From NCBI GenBank assembly GCA_900554675.1, contig USIM01000004.1:1-15501 (forward strand): DNA of 15,501 nucleotides. The letters are read 5' to 3'. The position numbers were made by a program, and so were the translations under genes. Position 1 is the first letter of the stretch. Every line of letters begins with the position of its first letter. The notes beneath the pieces are model-generated. The model was given only the letters and a program-made list of their open reading frames with translations, did not search any database and was not told the DNA's origin. Positions 8,088 to 15,427 of the stretch are shown here, piece after piece. This stretch comes from an uncultured Sutterella sp. GTDB taxonomy: Bacteria; Pseudomonadota; Gammaproteobacteria; Burkholderiales; Burkholderiaceae_F.

Positions 8088-8124
8088 AAAGTTCCCATGG
8101 CTGTTAACTTTAAGGATTCAATAG

Positions 8125-9405
8125 TTAAGAGTTCAGTCTCTTGATAAGAGCAATCAAAGTGGTGAAACCAATAGGCATGCTTTGTTTGTCATCAGGATCA
8201 AAGTCAGCTCGGTGTTGACCATTGTGATCTGCGCCATAATAAAAGTGAGCGGCCTTGCCACCGTGTTTTTGCACGCGATCCATCAAAATAGTGACGTCTT
8301 CACTACCGCCACGTTCGCTGTAGTAATCAACGTTATCGGAGCCGACTATGGCTTTAGCTTCCTCTTCGATAAGCTTGGCTAAGTCTTTGTCAGGATTCAT
8401 CGTAAATGCTTGCCCAACTTTACTGATTTGGTACTGAACGTCGAAGGCTTCGGCGTTGGCTTTGACGGCACGTTCGACTTGGTTGAACATGTATTGGCAC
8501 AGGTCATTCGTTGCGCCTCGAACTTCCATTTGCATTACGGCGTGAACGGGGACAACGTTGCGCATTTCGCCGGCAATGATTTTGCCGCAACTAACCGTGG
8601 TTAAACCGTCGCCGTGTCGGGGGAGACTACCGACCATCACAGCGGTGTGACAGGTAGCCATCAAGGCATTTCGACCGTCTTGAGGATTAGCTACCGAGTG
8701 GGCGGGTTGACCGGTGAAGGAAACATCAAATTTGATGGTTGCGTTGTAACCGGGATCCGTGACCGTAATGTGACCCAAGCGAGGCGTGCAGCCAATGTGG
8801 CTTGCTAAGAAGTAATCGGCATCATCAACGACTCCAGCCTCGGCCATTGCAAGAGCGCCTCGGGTGCCTTCTTCGGCCGGTTGGAAAAGCAATTTGATGG
8901 TACCCGTGAGTTCTTCTTGGTGATCAACAATCCAGTGAGCAATGGTTAGACCAATTGCTGCGTGACAGTCATGACCGCAAGCGTGCATGACGCCTTCGTA
9001 TTCGCTTGCAAAATGTTCTTTACGGGGAATGTGATTAGGGTCTTGTGTTTCGGGGATGTAGAGAGCATCGATGTCAAAACGTAAAACCGTTGTGGGACCT
9101 TCTTTACTGCTGCGCCAAATACCGACGGCTCCCGTATAACCTTGCATTTCTTCGATTTCTTGTGAGGAAATGCCTGCGGCTAAAGCGCGTTCAATCCCAA
9201 GATTGACTTCATTTTCATAGCGCCCCATGACAAACTCAGGATTGATGGCTTGTTTGCCTTTGAGGACATCAAACCCCAGTTCTTTGAGTCGTCTGATGAT
9301 TAAGGCCGTTGTACGAAATTCTGTCCAACCTGTTTCAGGTTTGGCATGAATATCTCGACGAATTTTGACCATTTCGTCACGGTATTGGGTTGCGTCATTC
9401 ATCAT
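8125..9405 (-). CDS. M20D-family amidohydrolase, AbgA-like (copy 1)
   Basis: Cytoplasmic metal-dependent amidohydrolase of the family that includes E. coli AbgA, a subunit of p-aminobenzoyl-glutamate hydrolase, and N-acyl amino acid hydrolases. It has 426 residues, the normal length. Expected two-metal ligands are Cys143 and His145 (MHACGHD), Glu178/Glu179 (QPAEEGTRG), His203 (SHIG) and His398 (NGQH). An inserted dimerisation domain lies about 215-330 (SFTGQPAHSVANPQDGRNA). The AbgA-specific N-terminal insert with a MGR segment (60-62) is present. Two adjacent ATGs (9405, 9402) follow a weak AAGAGA site. It is downstream of the porin, separated by a large hairpin, and ends at a strong terminator. 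It is a clear paralogue of the gene at 12120. The natural substrate is inferred from family only. Confidence 0.9.
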   Translation of the reverse strand: MMNDATQYRDEMVKIRRDIHAKPETGWTEFRTTALIIRRLKELGFDVLKGKQAINPEFVMGRYENEVNLGIERALAAGISSQEIEEMQGYTGAVGIWRSSKEGPTTVLRFDIDALYIPETQDPNHIPRKEHFASEYEGVMHACGHDCHAAIGLTIAHWIVDHQEELTGTIKLLFQPAEEGTRGALAMAEAGVVDDADYFLASHIGCTPRLGHITVTDPGYNATIKFDVSFTGQPAHSVANPQDGRNALMATCHTAVMVGSLPRHGDGLTTVSCGKIIAGEMRNVVPVHAVMQMEVRGATNDLCQYMFNQVERAVKANAEAFDVQYQISKVGQAFTMNPDKDLAKLIEEEAKAIVGSDNVDYYSERGGSEDVTILMDRVQKHGGKAAHFYYGADHNGQHRADFDPDDKQSMPIGFTTLIALIKRLNS

Positions 9406-9426
9406 TGAAGTCTCTTATGAAGTTAT

Positions 9427-9458
9427 GTGTAGCAAATGCATTAAAGCATTTGCTACAC
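9427..9458 (-). promoter_or_regulatory. Intercistronic hairpin between porin and amidohydrolase
   Basis: A perfect 13-bp inverted repeat (9427-9439 with 9446-9458, arm GTGTAGCAAATGC, six-base loop) starts 10 bases after the porin stop. Neither side has a U-tract, so it is not a normal intrinsic terminator. It could protect the 3' end of porin mRNA or lower expression of the amidohydrolase, whose ATG lies 21 bases further on. A weak rho-type terminator cannot be excluded. Confidence 0.75.
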
Positions 9459-9468
9459 GGTTGAACAA

Positions 9469-10614
9469 TTAGAAGTTGTGCGTAATACCTAAGAGAGCAG
9501 TGTATTTTTCATCCCATTGTTCAAGGGCGGCGATTTCGTCTTCATTCTTCGTGGCATTAGCAACGAGATAAAGTTGGGTGCGCTTAGAGAGCTTGTGTTC
9601 AACACCGGCGCTCAAGCGATGACGGCTGCCGTCAACCGTCGTACCGTTGGTCATTTCTTTTTCACCATCAAAGTAGGCGTAAGAACCGATAAGCGTCGTG
9701 GGGCCGGCAACCTTCCAACGGAAACCGGTGATGTAAACCATGGCATCAACACCATTGGCTTCAGCAACCTTGTCTTCGGCCGTACCAGCGGCGTTAAGCG
9801 TACGGTTTTGAGAGCGCCAGAAGGGCATCGTGCGCCAATCCTTCATGTATTGAGCACCCAAGTACACGTAAAGGGCTTCGGTCATGGCATAACGCATACC
9901 CATTTGCACTTCGATAGAGTCTTCACGAACAGAGTTCGAACCAACGTTACCCCACATAATCGTAGAAGCACCCAAAGAGGCATTCAAACGATCATCAGCG
10001 TAGGTAATCAAGGCTGCGGCAACACGATCGTTATTACCGGCACCCGTGACTTCGTCACCAGCCGTTTGGAAGGAATACGTGGCGCCTACTTGCCAACCGG
10101 CGATGCGCGGAGAGTAGTAGGTGATGGCGTTGTCAACACGACTGTCGGTAGCAAAAATGCCAGAAATCGTAAAGTCGCCCGTATAACCGGTTTCAAACGG
10201 GTCAAAGTAAGCAAGACCGCGAGCATACGGAGAGTTCGTGGACGTGACGGTACCCATACGGCCAAAGCCTAATTCACCGTATTGCTTAGATTGCAAGGCC
10301 AAAATAGAACGACGACCGAAAGCCTTACCGGAAATCGTGTCCTTACCGGTATCAAGGTCAAAACCGTTTTCTAAATAACCGCGAACGGATAAATCGTCAC
10401 TGATTCTTTCGCGGATGTTAATGCCCCAACGGGAGCCACCGTTGGTCATTTGGAATTGCGTTTTAGCCTTTGCACCGCCGGAGAAGTGATTAACTTCGAT
10501 GCCGACGTCGGCTTTACCATAAATTTCAACGTCAGCGGCCAAAGCAGAGCCAACGCAACCCATACCAAGTAAGGTACCCACCAAAAGGGTGGTCGTAGTT
10601 TTATTAGTAGACAT
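9469..10614 (-). CDS. Outer-membrane porin (Gram-negative trimeric porin family)
   Basis: A 381-residue precursor of a general 16-strand porin of the betaproteobacterial type. A Sec signal peptide is visible: MSTNK, a hydrophobic core, then GSALA before ADVEIYGKADVG, with cleavage likely after the Ala-Leu-Ala at about residue 26. Mature features are DVEIYGKADVGI at the N-terminus, the RSILALQSKQYGELGFGRM loop-3-side motif and a C-terminal Phe (GITHNF) required for outer-membrane assembly. The frame extends upstream to a TTG at 10629, but the ATG at 10614 with GGAA eight bases before it gives a proper signal peptide. It is first in a leftward unit with an amidohydrolase, so it may admit that enzyme's substrate. 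A promoter is identified upstream. Confidence 0.93.
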   Translation of the reverse strand: MSTNKTTTTLLVGTLLGMGCVGSALAADVEIYGKADVGIEVNHFSGGAKAKTQFQMTNGGSRWGINIRERISDDLSVRGYLENGFDLDTGKDTISGKAFGRRSILALQSKQYGELGFGRMGTVTSTNSPYARGLAYFDPFETGYTGDFTISGIFATDSRVDNAITYYSPRIAGWQVGATYSFQTAGDEVTGAGNNDRVAAALITYADDRLNASLGASTIMWGNVGSNSVREDSIEVQMGMRYAMTEALYVYLGAQYMKDWRTMPFWRSQNRTLNAAGTAEDKVAEANGVDAMVYITGFRWKVAGPTTLIGSYAYFDGEKEMTNGTTVDGSRHRLSAGVEHKLSKRTQLYLVANATKNEDEIAALEQWDEKYTALLGITHNF

Positions 10615-10662
10615 AGTACAAAGTTCCAAGAGAAAGAGTTATGCACAAAAAAGGCGATATTC

Positions 10663-10691
10663 ATTATTCCGTGATGAGTCTTTTCTGTCCG
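10663..10691 (-). promoter_or_regulatory. Probable sigma-70 promoter of the porin gene
   Basis: On the minus strand CGGACA (complement of 10686-10691) is separated by 17 bases from AATAAT (complement of 10663-10668). These match four and five of six consensus positions. Transcription would begin near 10656, giving a leader of about 40 bases before the porin ATG. Confidence 0.5.
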
Positions 10692-10758
10692 TTAGGAATT
10701 TCCGCACGTTCGTCAACAGATAACAGTTAACTGTTATATGAGATGGCGCTATTCCTAA
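10692..10758. repeat. Nested inverted repeat in the divergent promoter region
   Basis: TTAGGAAT (10692-10699) and ATTCCTAA (10751-10758) are exact inverted repeats flanking the central palindrome. Their midpoint (10725) is within four bases of the palindrome's midpoint (10728.5). The left copy abuts the porin -35 box. They may be additional half-sites of a regulator or parts of a looped complex. Confidence 0.5.
10720..10737. promoter_or_regulatory. Perfect 18-bp palindrome, candidate operator
   Basis: ATAACAGTTAACTGTTAT is identical to its own reverse complement. It lies between the divergent porin and DcuC-family genes, about 30 bases upstream of the porin -35 and 87 bases before the carrier's ATG. 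Its position suggests a binding site for a dimeric regulator controlling both directions. The GTTAAC core is compatible with GntR/HutC-type sites, and a HutC-type regulator gene lies at 13438-14213, but the match is loose. Confidence 0.6.
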
Positions 10759-10823
10759 TGTCGTTTTTGGTGGGTGATTTGTAAGATGTAGGCTCTCACT
10801 CGTGTGTTCTTGGAGGAACATTT

Positions 10824-12086
10824 ATGTCAATCACGTTTTGGGTCGCTTTGGTCATTATTGCCGCGACGATTTACGCCCTTGTGAAGCGCTATTAAACTCG
10901 TTTAGTGCTTTTCACTGCGGGTCTTTTAATGTGTTTAGTTACGTTGGATCCGATGGCGGCTTTGAATCAGTTCGCCAAATCGATGACGACCGGTAACTTG
11001 ATTCAATCCATCTGTTCTGCCATGGGTTTTGCTTTCTTGGTGAGCTACACCAAGGCCGATATCCATTTGGTGCAATTATTAACGCGTCCGATGCGTTCTT
11101 TAGGGATTTTTGTTATTCCTTGCTGCGCCCTCTTAACGACGGTTATTAATGCTGCTATTCCGTCTGCTGCAGGCTGTGCTGCTGCTGTGGGTGCAACGTT
11201 GATTCCTTTGATGATTCGCTCTGGTATCTCTCCTGCTGCTGCCGCAGCTGCTGTTTTGGCGGGTACCTACGGTTCCAACTTTAACCCCGGTGGTGCTCAC
11301 CCGGTGATGATTTCCGGTATGGCCGGTATCGAACCGATGGAATTCATTATTCAAAACGCTCCGATTTTTGCCACGTTGAGTGTCATTGGCGCTGTTATGA
11401 TCACTGTTGTGGCCTTTGTTTTGAAGGATCATAAGAGCTCTGCTTCTGCCGAAGGTATTGAAACGGACGCCACGGGCGGTATCGAAAAGGTCAACGTTTT
11501 GTTTGCCTTTGCTTCGATGTTGCCGTTGATCATTTTGCTTTTGGGCAATACGTGCGTTCCTGCTATCAAGATGGGTGTTGCACAAGCCATGTTGATTGGT
11601 GTGATTTACACGATGATTGTCACGCGTGCCGATCCTCAAGAGTGCTTCCGCAAGTTCTTTGATGGTGCCGGTAAGGGTTACGGTAACGTGTTGGGTATCA
11701 TCATTGCTGCTGGTGTTTTCGCTTGTGGTTTGCGTGAAACGGGCGTGGTTGACGCTTTGATTGAAGCGTTGAAGAATTCCAGCGAATACGCTCGTATCGG
11801 TGGTGCCGGTGGTACGTTCGTGATGGCCGTTTTGACGGGCTCTGGTGACGCAGCAACGTTTGCCTTTAATGAGGCTGTGACGCCGCACGCTCCTGAATTG
11901 GGTTTGAGCATTGTTGAATTGGGTAACCTCGCTATGTGTGGCGCTCAATTAGGCCGTACGATGAGCCCGATCGCTGGTGTTGTGATTTTGTTGTCCGGTA
12001 TGGCTCGCGTTTCTCCGATTGACTTGGTCAAGAGAACCGCTGTCCCGATGATGACGGCATGGCTTGCCTTGGTAATTTTCTTCTAA
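10824..12086 (+). pseudogene. DcuC-family C4-dicarboxylate-type carrier, interrupted by in-frame TAA at codon 24
   Basis: An inner-membrane carrier of the DcuC family, mostly hydrophobic. Family landmarks are PSAAGCAAAVGATLIP, GAGKGYGNVLGIIIAAGVFA, VLTGSGDAATFAF and GRTMSPIAGVV. The natural start is ATG 10824, seven bases after an excellent GGAGG (10812-10816), encoding MSITFWVALVIIAATIYA, the first membrane segment. Codon 24 (10893-10895) is TAA. The same frame then runs open to 12086 and continues the family sequence directly (TRLVLFTAGLLM). A single change from a sense codon such as GAA would explain this. Without the stop the protein would have 420 residues. Restart at GTG 10905 would give 393 residues lacking the first membrane segment, and no ribosome-binding site is seen there. 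It precedes the second amidohydrolase by 33 bases. The substrate is unknown, because the family is broader than C4-dicarboxylates. Confidence 0.85.
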
Positions 12087-12119
12087 TCATCTGAATGAAA
12101 CATAGCGAAAGGTAAGAAA

Positions 12120-13391
12120 ATGGCAAATTACACGCAAGAAATGGTGACTTATCGCCGCCAATTCCACAAGCATCCTGAAGAAGGTTGGACGGAATTTGAA
12201 ACGATGTATACCGTTGTTAACCGTCTTCGTGAATTGGGTTGGTCGGTCGTGATGGGCAAAGCCGCTGTGAACCCTGATTTTGTGATGGGACGCAATCCGT
12301 CGCTCGTTGAAAAAGCGATGAAACGCGCTTTAGCAAATGGCGTTACTCAAGCGTTTTTAGATGAAACGCAAGGCTATACTGGTTGCGTTGCTGTGTTGGA
12401 AACCGGTCGTCCGGGCCCTGTCACGATGTTCCGTTTTGACATGGACTGCGTCATGGTAGAGGAGTCTACGGATCCCAAGCATGAAGCCAATATTGGGAAT
12501 TATCGCTCTGAATTTGCTGGCCAAATGCATGCCTGTGGGCACGATGCTCATACGTCTGTTGGTTTAGGCGTTGCTCACTGGGTTATGGATCACAAAGACG
12601 AACTCACGGGGACGATTAAGTTACTCTTCCAACCGGCCGAAGAAGGCACGCGTGGCGGTTTGCCGATGTCTGAAAGCGGTTTGTTGGACGATGTCGATTA
12701 CATTTTGTGTGGTCATATTGGGACGTCCCCTCGTTTGGGTGAAATCAGTATTGTGGATCAAGGTTTCTTGGCTACTAAGAAAATTGATATCACCTTTACG
12801 GGGAAACCTGCTCATGCGGGTGCCAATCCCGAAGACGGTCGAAGCGCTTTGTTAGCCGCTTGTAATGCCGCAACGACGTTGACCGGTATTCCGAGAAATA
12901 GCCGTGCAGATACTCGTATCTCTGTCGGTAAGCTCGTTGCCGGTGAAGGTCGCAATGTGGTGCCGGTGCACGCTTCAATGCAAATTGAAGTGCGTGCCGC
13001 AACCGAAGAAGTCAATGCGTACATGTACGACTACGTGCAACGCATTATTAAAGGTTGTGCAATGGCCTATGACGTGACTTACACCATCGAGCAAGTCGGT
13101 GCCGCAACCGTGTTGGATTCTGATCCTGAAATGGTGCAATCCGTTTTAGCGATTGCTAAGGCCATTCCCACTGTTCAACGCGCTTACGTCGAAAGCGGGG
13201 TGTCGGGTTCTGAAGACTGCTCATGGTTGATTCGCAAGGTTCAGGCCCATGGCGGTAAAGGCACGTTCTTTGCCTTTGGCTGTAACCAAAATGGCCACCA
13301 CAAAGGCGACTTTGAAATCCAAGATGAACAAAGTCTTCCGAATGGTTTCGCTGTGTTTACTCGCTTCTTAGAAGAGAAGAATCACAAGTAA
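12120..13391 (+). CDS. M20D-family amidohydrolase, AbgA-like (copy 2)
   Basis: A 423-residue paralogue of the gene at 8125, sharing long identical stretches such as LTGTIKLLFQPAEEGTRG. Putative metal ligands are complete: Cys139 and His141 (MHACGHD), Glu174/Glu175, His199 (GHIG) and His394 (NGHHKGDF). The dimerisation domain lies about 210-325 (TFTGKPAHAGANPEDGRSA). Compared with copy 1 it is closer to E. coli AbgA in the GAxPEDG segment and differs around SGVSGSEDCSW (359-369) and in the FGCNQ segment, so the two may differ in substrate preference. It starts 33 bases after the carrier gene, with AAAGGTAAG before the ATG. If the carrier mutation causes polarity its expression may be reduced. 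It ends in a terminator. Confidence 0.9.
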   Translation: MANYTQEMVTYRRQFHKHPEEGWTEFETMYTVVNRLRELGWSVVMGKAAVNPDFVMGRNPSLVEKAMKRALANGVTQAFLDETQGYTGCVAVLETGRPGPVTMFRFDMDCVMVEESTDPKHEANIGNYRSEFAGQMHACGHDAHTSVGLGVAHWVMDHKDELTGTIKLLFQPAEEGTRGGLPMSESGLLDDVDYILCGHIGTSPRLGEISIVDQGFLATKKIDITFTGKPAHAGANPEDGRSALLAACNAATTLTGIPRNSRADTRISVGKLVAGEGRNVVPVHASMQIEVRAATEEVNAYMYDYVQRIIKGCAMAYDVTYTIEQVGAATVLDSDPEMVQSVLAIAKAIPTVQRAYVESGVSGSEDCSWLIRKVQAHGGKGTFFAFGCNQNGHHKGDFEIQDEQSLPNGFAVFTRFLEEKNHK

Positions 13392-13413
13392 GCACTCCTA
13401 GTTCGGGTCTAAG

Positions 13414-13438
13414 GGAGAGGCAAAATGCCTCTCCTTTT
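13414..13438 (+). terminator. Intrinsic terminator after the second amidohydrolase
   Basis: A GC-rich stem of GGAGAGGCA (13414-13422) with TGCCTCTCC (13426-13434) has a short A loop and is followed by TTTT (13435-13438). It lies 22 bases after the amidohydrolase stop and touches the stop codon of the convergent regulator gene, so it probably acts mainly on the rightward transcript. Confidence 0.88.
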
Positions 13439-14213
13439 CACATGTTTATGCAGATGTGGCAGGCGTCTGTGACAGTGGTAAGGTGCCGAAGCTCACACGC
13501 ATTGTTGTGAATATCAAAAGATATACGTTGGGCAATAATCGCTGGATAGGGAAGTGTAACCTTAGCCAAGGCAGCCTGTTTAGGATTCAGTAGCGTGGCT
13601 TTTATTTGATCATTGGCGTGCGCAATGGTGACACCGCACGAATTTTGATAGAACTGGTATAAGTTTCTTTCTTTGTGAGCGTCGAAAATATCTTTAGTCA
13701 AAGTTGGGAAGAATTTTTTGGGTAAAAATAACTCATCGAAACATTCAATTCGTTGTTCATCACTCCCATTGGAATTGTGATGCGTGCGTCGAATATGAAT
13801 AACCTCTTCTGTGGATTCCAATCCCAGAAGCCTGGAAACTCTCGCAGAGGGGGTAATGATTTCGAACAAGGTACACGTAGTGATTGTTTGCCATTGTCTC
13901 TCAGGATCGTCACTTGCTACGTAAATAAATTTTTGCGGAAAATGTTAAGTTCAGAGTTGTAACTGCAAACAAACGTTCCGCGTCCTTGTTTACGAATTAA
14001 ATAGTTTTCCTCGCAAAGTTCACGAACGGCTCTGCGAATTGTTCCTTGACTGACATTGAAAAGATGGGCCAATTCGATTTCATTCGGAATCATGCTCTCA
14101 TACGCCCATTCGCCCGAACGAATTTTTTCCAAGATAGCATTTTTGACCTGTTCGTACAGAGGGACTCGAACAGCGCAGAAAATGTTTGTGTTATTGGAAG
14201 AGGGAGTGGGCAT
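13438..14213 (-). pseudogene. GntR-family transcriptional regulator, HutC type (HTH + UTRA), frameshifted
   Basis: The first part (ATG 14213, AGGAGT five bases upstream) encodes an N-terminal winged helix typical of GntR regulators: VPLYEQVKNAILEKIRSGEW, then NEIELAHLFNVSQGTIRRAV and the closing GRGTFVC. It ends at TAG 13917-13919 after 98 codons. The UTRA ligand-binding domain continues in the -1 frame. Reading that frame from about 13932 gives KFIYVASDDPERQW directly followed by LFEIITPSARVSRLLGL and on to TGA 13438-13440. Adding one base to the A-run at 13930-13934 would restore a protein of about 258 residues, the usual HutC-type length. As read, only a DNA-binding domain without effector domain would be made. 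The gene is convergent with the carrier-amidohydrolase unit and is the obvious candidate for its regulator. Confidence 0.85.
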
Positions 14214-14240
14214 CAGGGACTCCTAAAATAGAAGAAGAGA

Positions 14241-14267
14241 AGAATAGAGGGTTTACCCTTTAATTCT
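14241..14267. promoter_or_regulatory. Imperfect inverted repeat upstream of the regulator gene
   Basis: An inverted repeat centred on GGGTTTACCC (14249-14258) extends to AGAAT/ATTCT arms with one bulge and one G-T pair. It lies 28 bases upstream of the regulator's start and 31 bases after the metallophosphoesterase stop. It could be an autoregulatory operator or a weak terminator (a pyrimidine-rich tract follows on the minus strand). I cannot decide between the two. Confidence 0.4.
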
Positions 14268-14297
14268 ACTGATGACACTCTATTGAGAAATGTAAAT

Positions 14298-15422
14298 TTA
14301 AATCGAAGTGCTTAATTTGATTAAAGTTATTTCACTTCCGATGCCTAACCGAATGGGGAACCCATACCAAAGTCCCGTACCACGGTTGACGTAAAGTTTC
14401 ATTCCATCAACGTTATAAGCATCTCGGACAAAACCGGCGTTGAGCATTTGGGCCACCCAATGCATCCCAAAAATTTGCCCACCATGGGTGTGGCCGGATA
14501 GTTGAAGGTCGATTCCTTCTTTTGCATAGTCATGGCTGAATTTAATTTGATGAGAAAGAATTTTGGGTGTTTGTTGGTCAACGCCTCTTAACGCCTTTTT
14601 AATATTTGGCATTTCCCTCTTATAACGTTTTGCCATTGGGTCATTGATGCCGATGATGGCGAGTTTCTCACCCTTAATGTCAATGATGATATGTTCGTTA
14701 TGAAGCATCTTGATGCCAAGTGTAGGCAGTGTCTTCATCCACCCATCGTAATCCACGTAATGCTCGTGGTTGCCTTCAATTCCGATGACACCATAGGGTG
14801 CAGAAAGTTTCGAAATTGGCATCACGTCATTGAGACGAGACTGTACGCGACCGTCGACAATGTCACCGGTAATAACAATTAGATCGGCTTTTAGCGCATT
14901 GGTTTTTTCAACGACCTTTTCGAGACGTTCTTGGTTAAGCAGGGCGCTCGCATGAAGGTCTGAGAGTTGAGCAATCGTAAATCCATCAAACGCTTTGGGT
15001 AAGTGTTTGATAGGAACTTCTACGGTGTAAACTGGGGGAATACGAAGCGCTTCATAAGTACCCCAAGTGGCAAGTGCCGTTGCTAATGAGGTAATGATGA
15101 TCCCTGTGGTTGCGTGCTTAACAATGGGGCGGTTGAAGGCAACTTTGGCAATAACAAAGAAAAAATCTTTGATAAATGCCATCAGAATCATCAATAACTG
15201 CGTGGCAAAAAGCCAACTTAAAAGCAAGATTCCGAGGTACGGGATTTCTTGATCGTGGTTCCCAAAAAAGGAACGTGCAAGTCCTGGATATTGACTCGCA
15301 ATGAGCATCACTGAGCCAATGAGAATTTTGGCTGCCCAGTGAAAACGAGTTTTTCCAAAGAGGCTTTTAAACGCATAGAGCGCAAAAAAGATAGGAATAA
15401 CGTGAATCAGAACTTGCTGCAT
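14298..15422 (-). CDS. Membrane-anchored metallophosphoesterase (YaeI/YkuE-like)
   Basis: A 374-residue protein with an N-terminal membrane region (hydrophobic stretches at about 4-20, 32-44, 62-82 and 104-121). A calcineurin-like phosphoesterase domain follows from about residue 146. All metal motifs are present: SDLH (Asp155, His157), GDIVDG (Asp187), GNHE (Asn218, His219), SHQ (His291) and GHTHGGQ (His311, His313). Relatives with this architecture (E. coli YaeI, Bacillus YkuE) act as phosphodiesterases at or near the envelope, and some act on lipid or UDP-linked substrates. The real substrate here is not known. The ATG is five bases after the stop of the upstream gene, and the AAGAAGAAG purine tract at that gene's 3' end is the only ribosome-binding site, so translation may be coupled. 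Confidence 0.88.
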   Translation of the reverse strand: MQQVLIHVIPIFFALYAFKSLFGKTRFHWAAKILIGSVMLIASQYPGLARSFFGNHDQEIPYLGILLLSWLFATQLLMILMAFIKDFFFVIAKVAFNRPIVKHATTGIIITSLATALATWGTYEALRIPPVYTVEVPIKHLPKAFDGFTIAQLSDLHASALLNQERLEKVVEKTNALKADLIVITGDIVDGRVQSRLNDVMPISKLSAPYGVIGIEGNHEHYVDYDGWMKTLPTLGIKMLHNEHIIIDIKGEKLAIIGINDPMAKRYKREMPNIKKALRGVDQQTPKILSHQIKFSHDYAKEGIDLQLSGHTHGGQIFGMHWVAQMLNAGFVRDAYNVDGMKLYVNRGTGLWYGFPIRLGIGSEITLIKLSTSI

Positions 15423-15427
15423 AACCG

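Noticed and set aside
9517..10272. Long plus-strand open frame (251 codons) antisense to the porin
   Set aside because: The porin frame has a signal peptide, family motifs and a C-terminal Phe. The opposite frame has no recognisable domain or ribosome-binding site.
10893..10895. Stop-codon recoding (sense or selenocysteine-type readthrough) of the carrier's TAA
   Set aside because: TAA is used as a normal terminator by other genes in the window, selenocysteine uses TGA, and no special downstream structure was seen.
11133..11948. Long minus-strand open frame (271 codons) inside the DcuC-family gene
   Set aside because: It is antisense to a clear membrane-carrier frame. Its product is dominated by Thr, Asn, Arg, His and Ser, as expected from reading a hydrophobic gene backwards, and it has no start signal or domain.
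13698..13913. Separate small gene of 71 codons between the two regulator fragments
   Set aside because: It is the continuation of the winged-helix frame past the TAG, overlapping the UTRA frame. The -1 frame gives the family-like sequence and this one does not.
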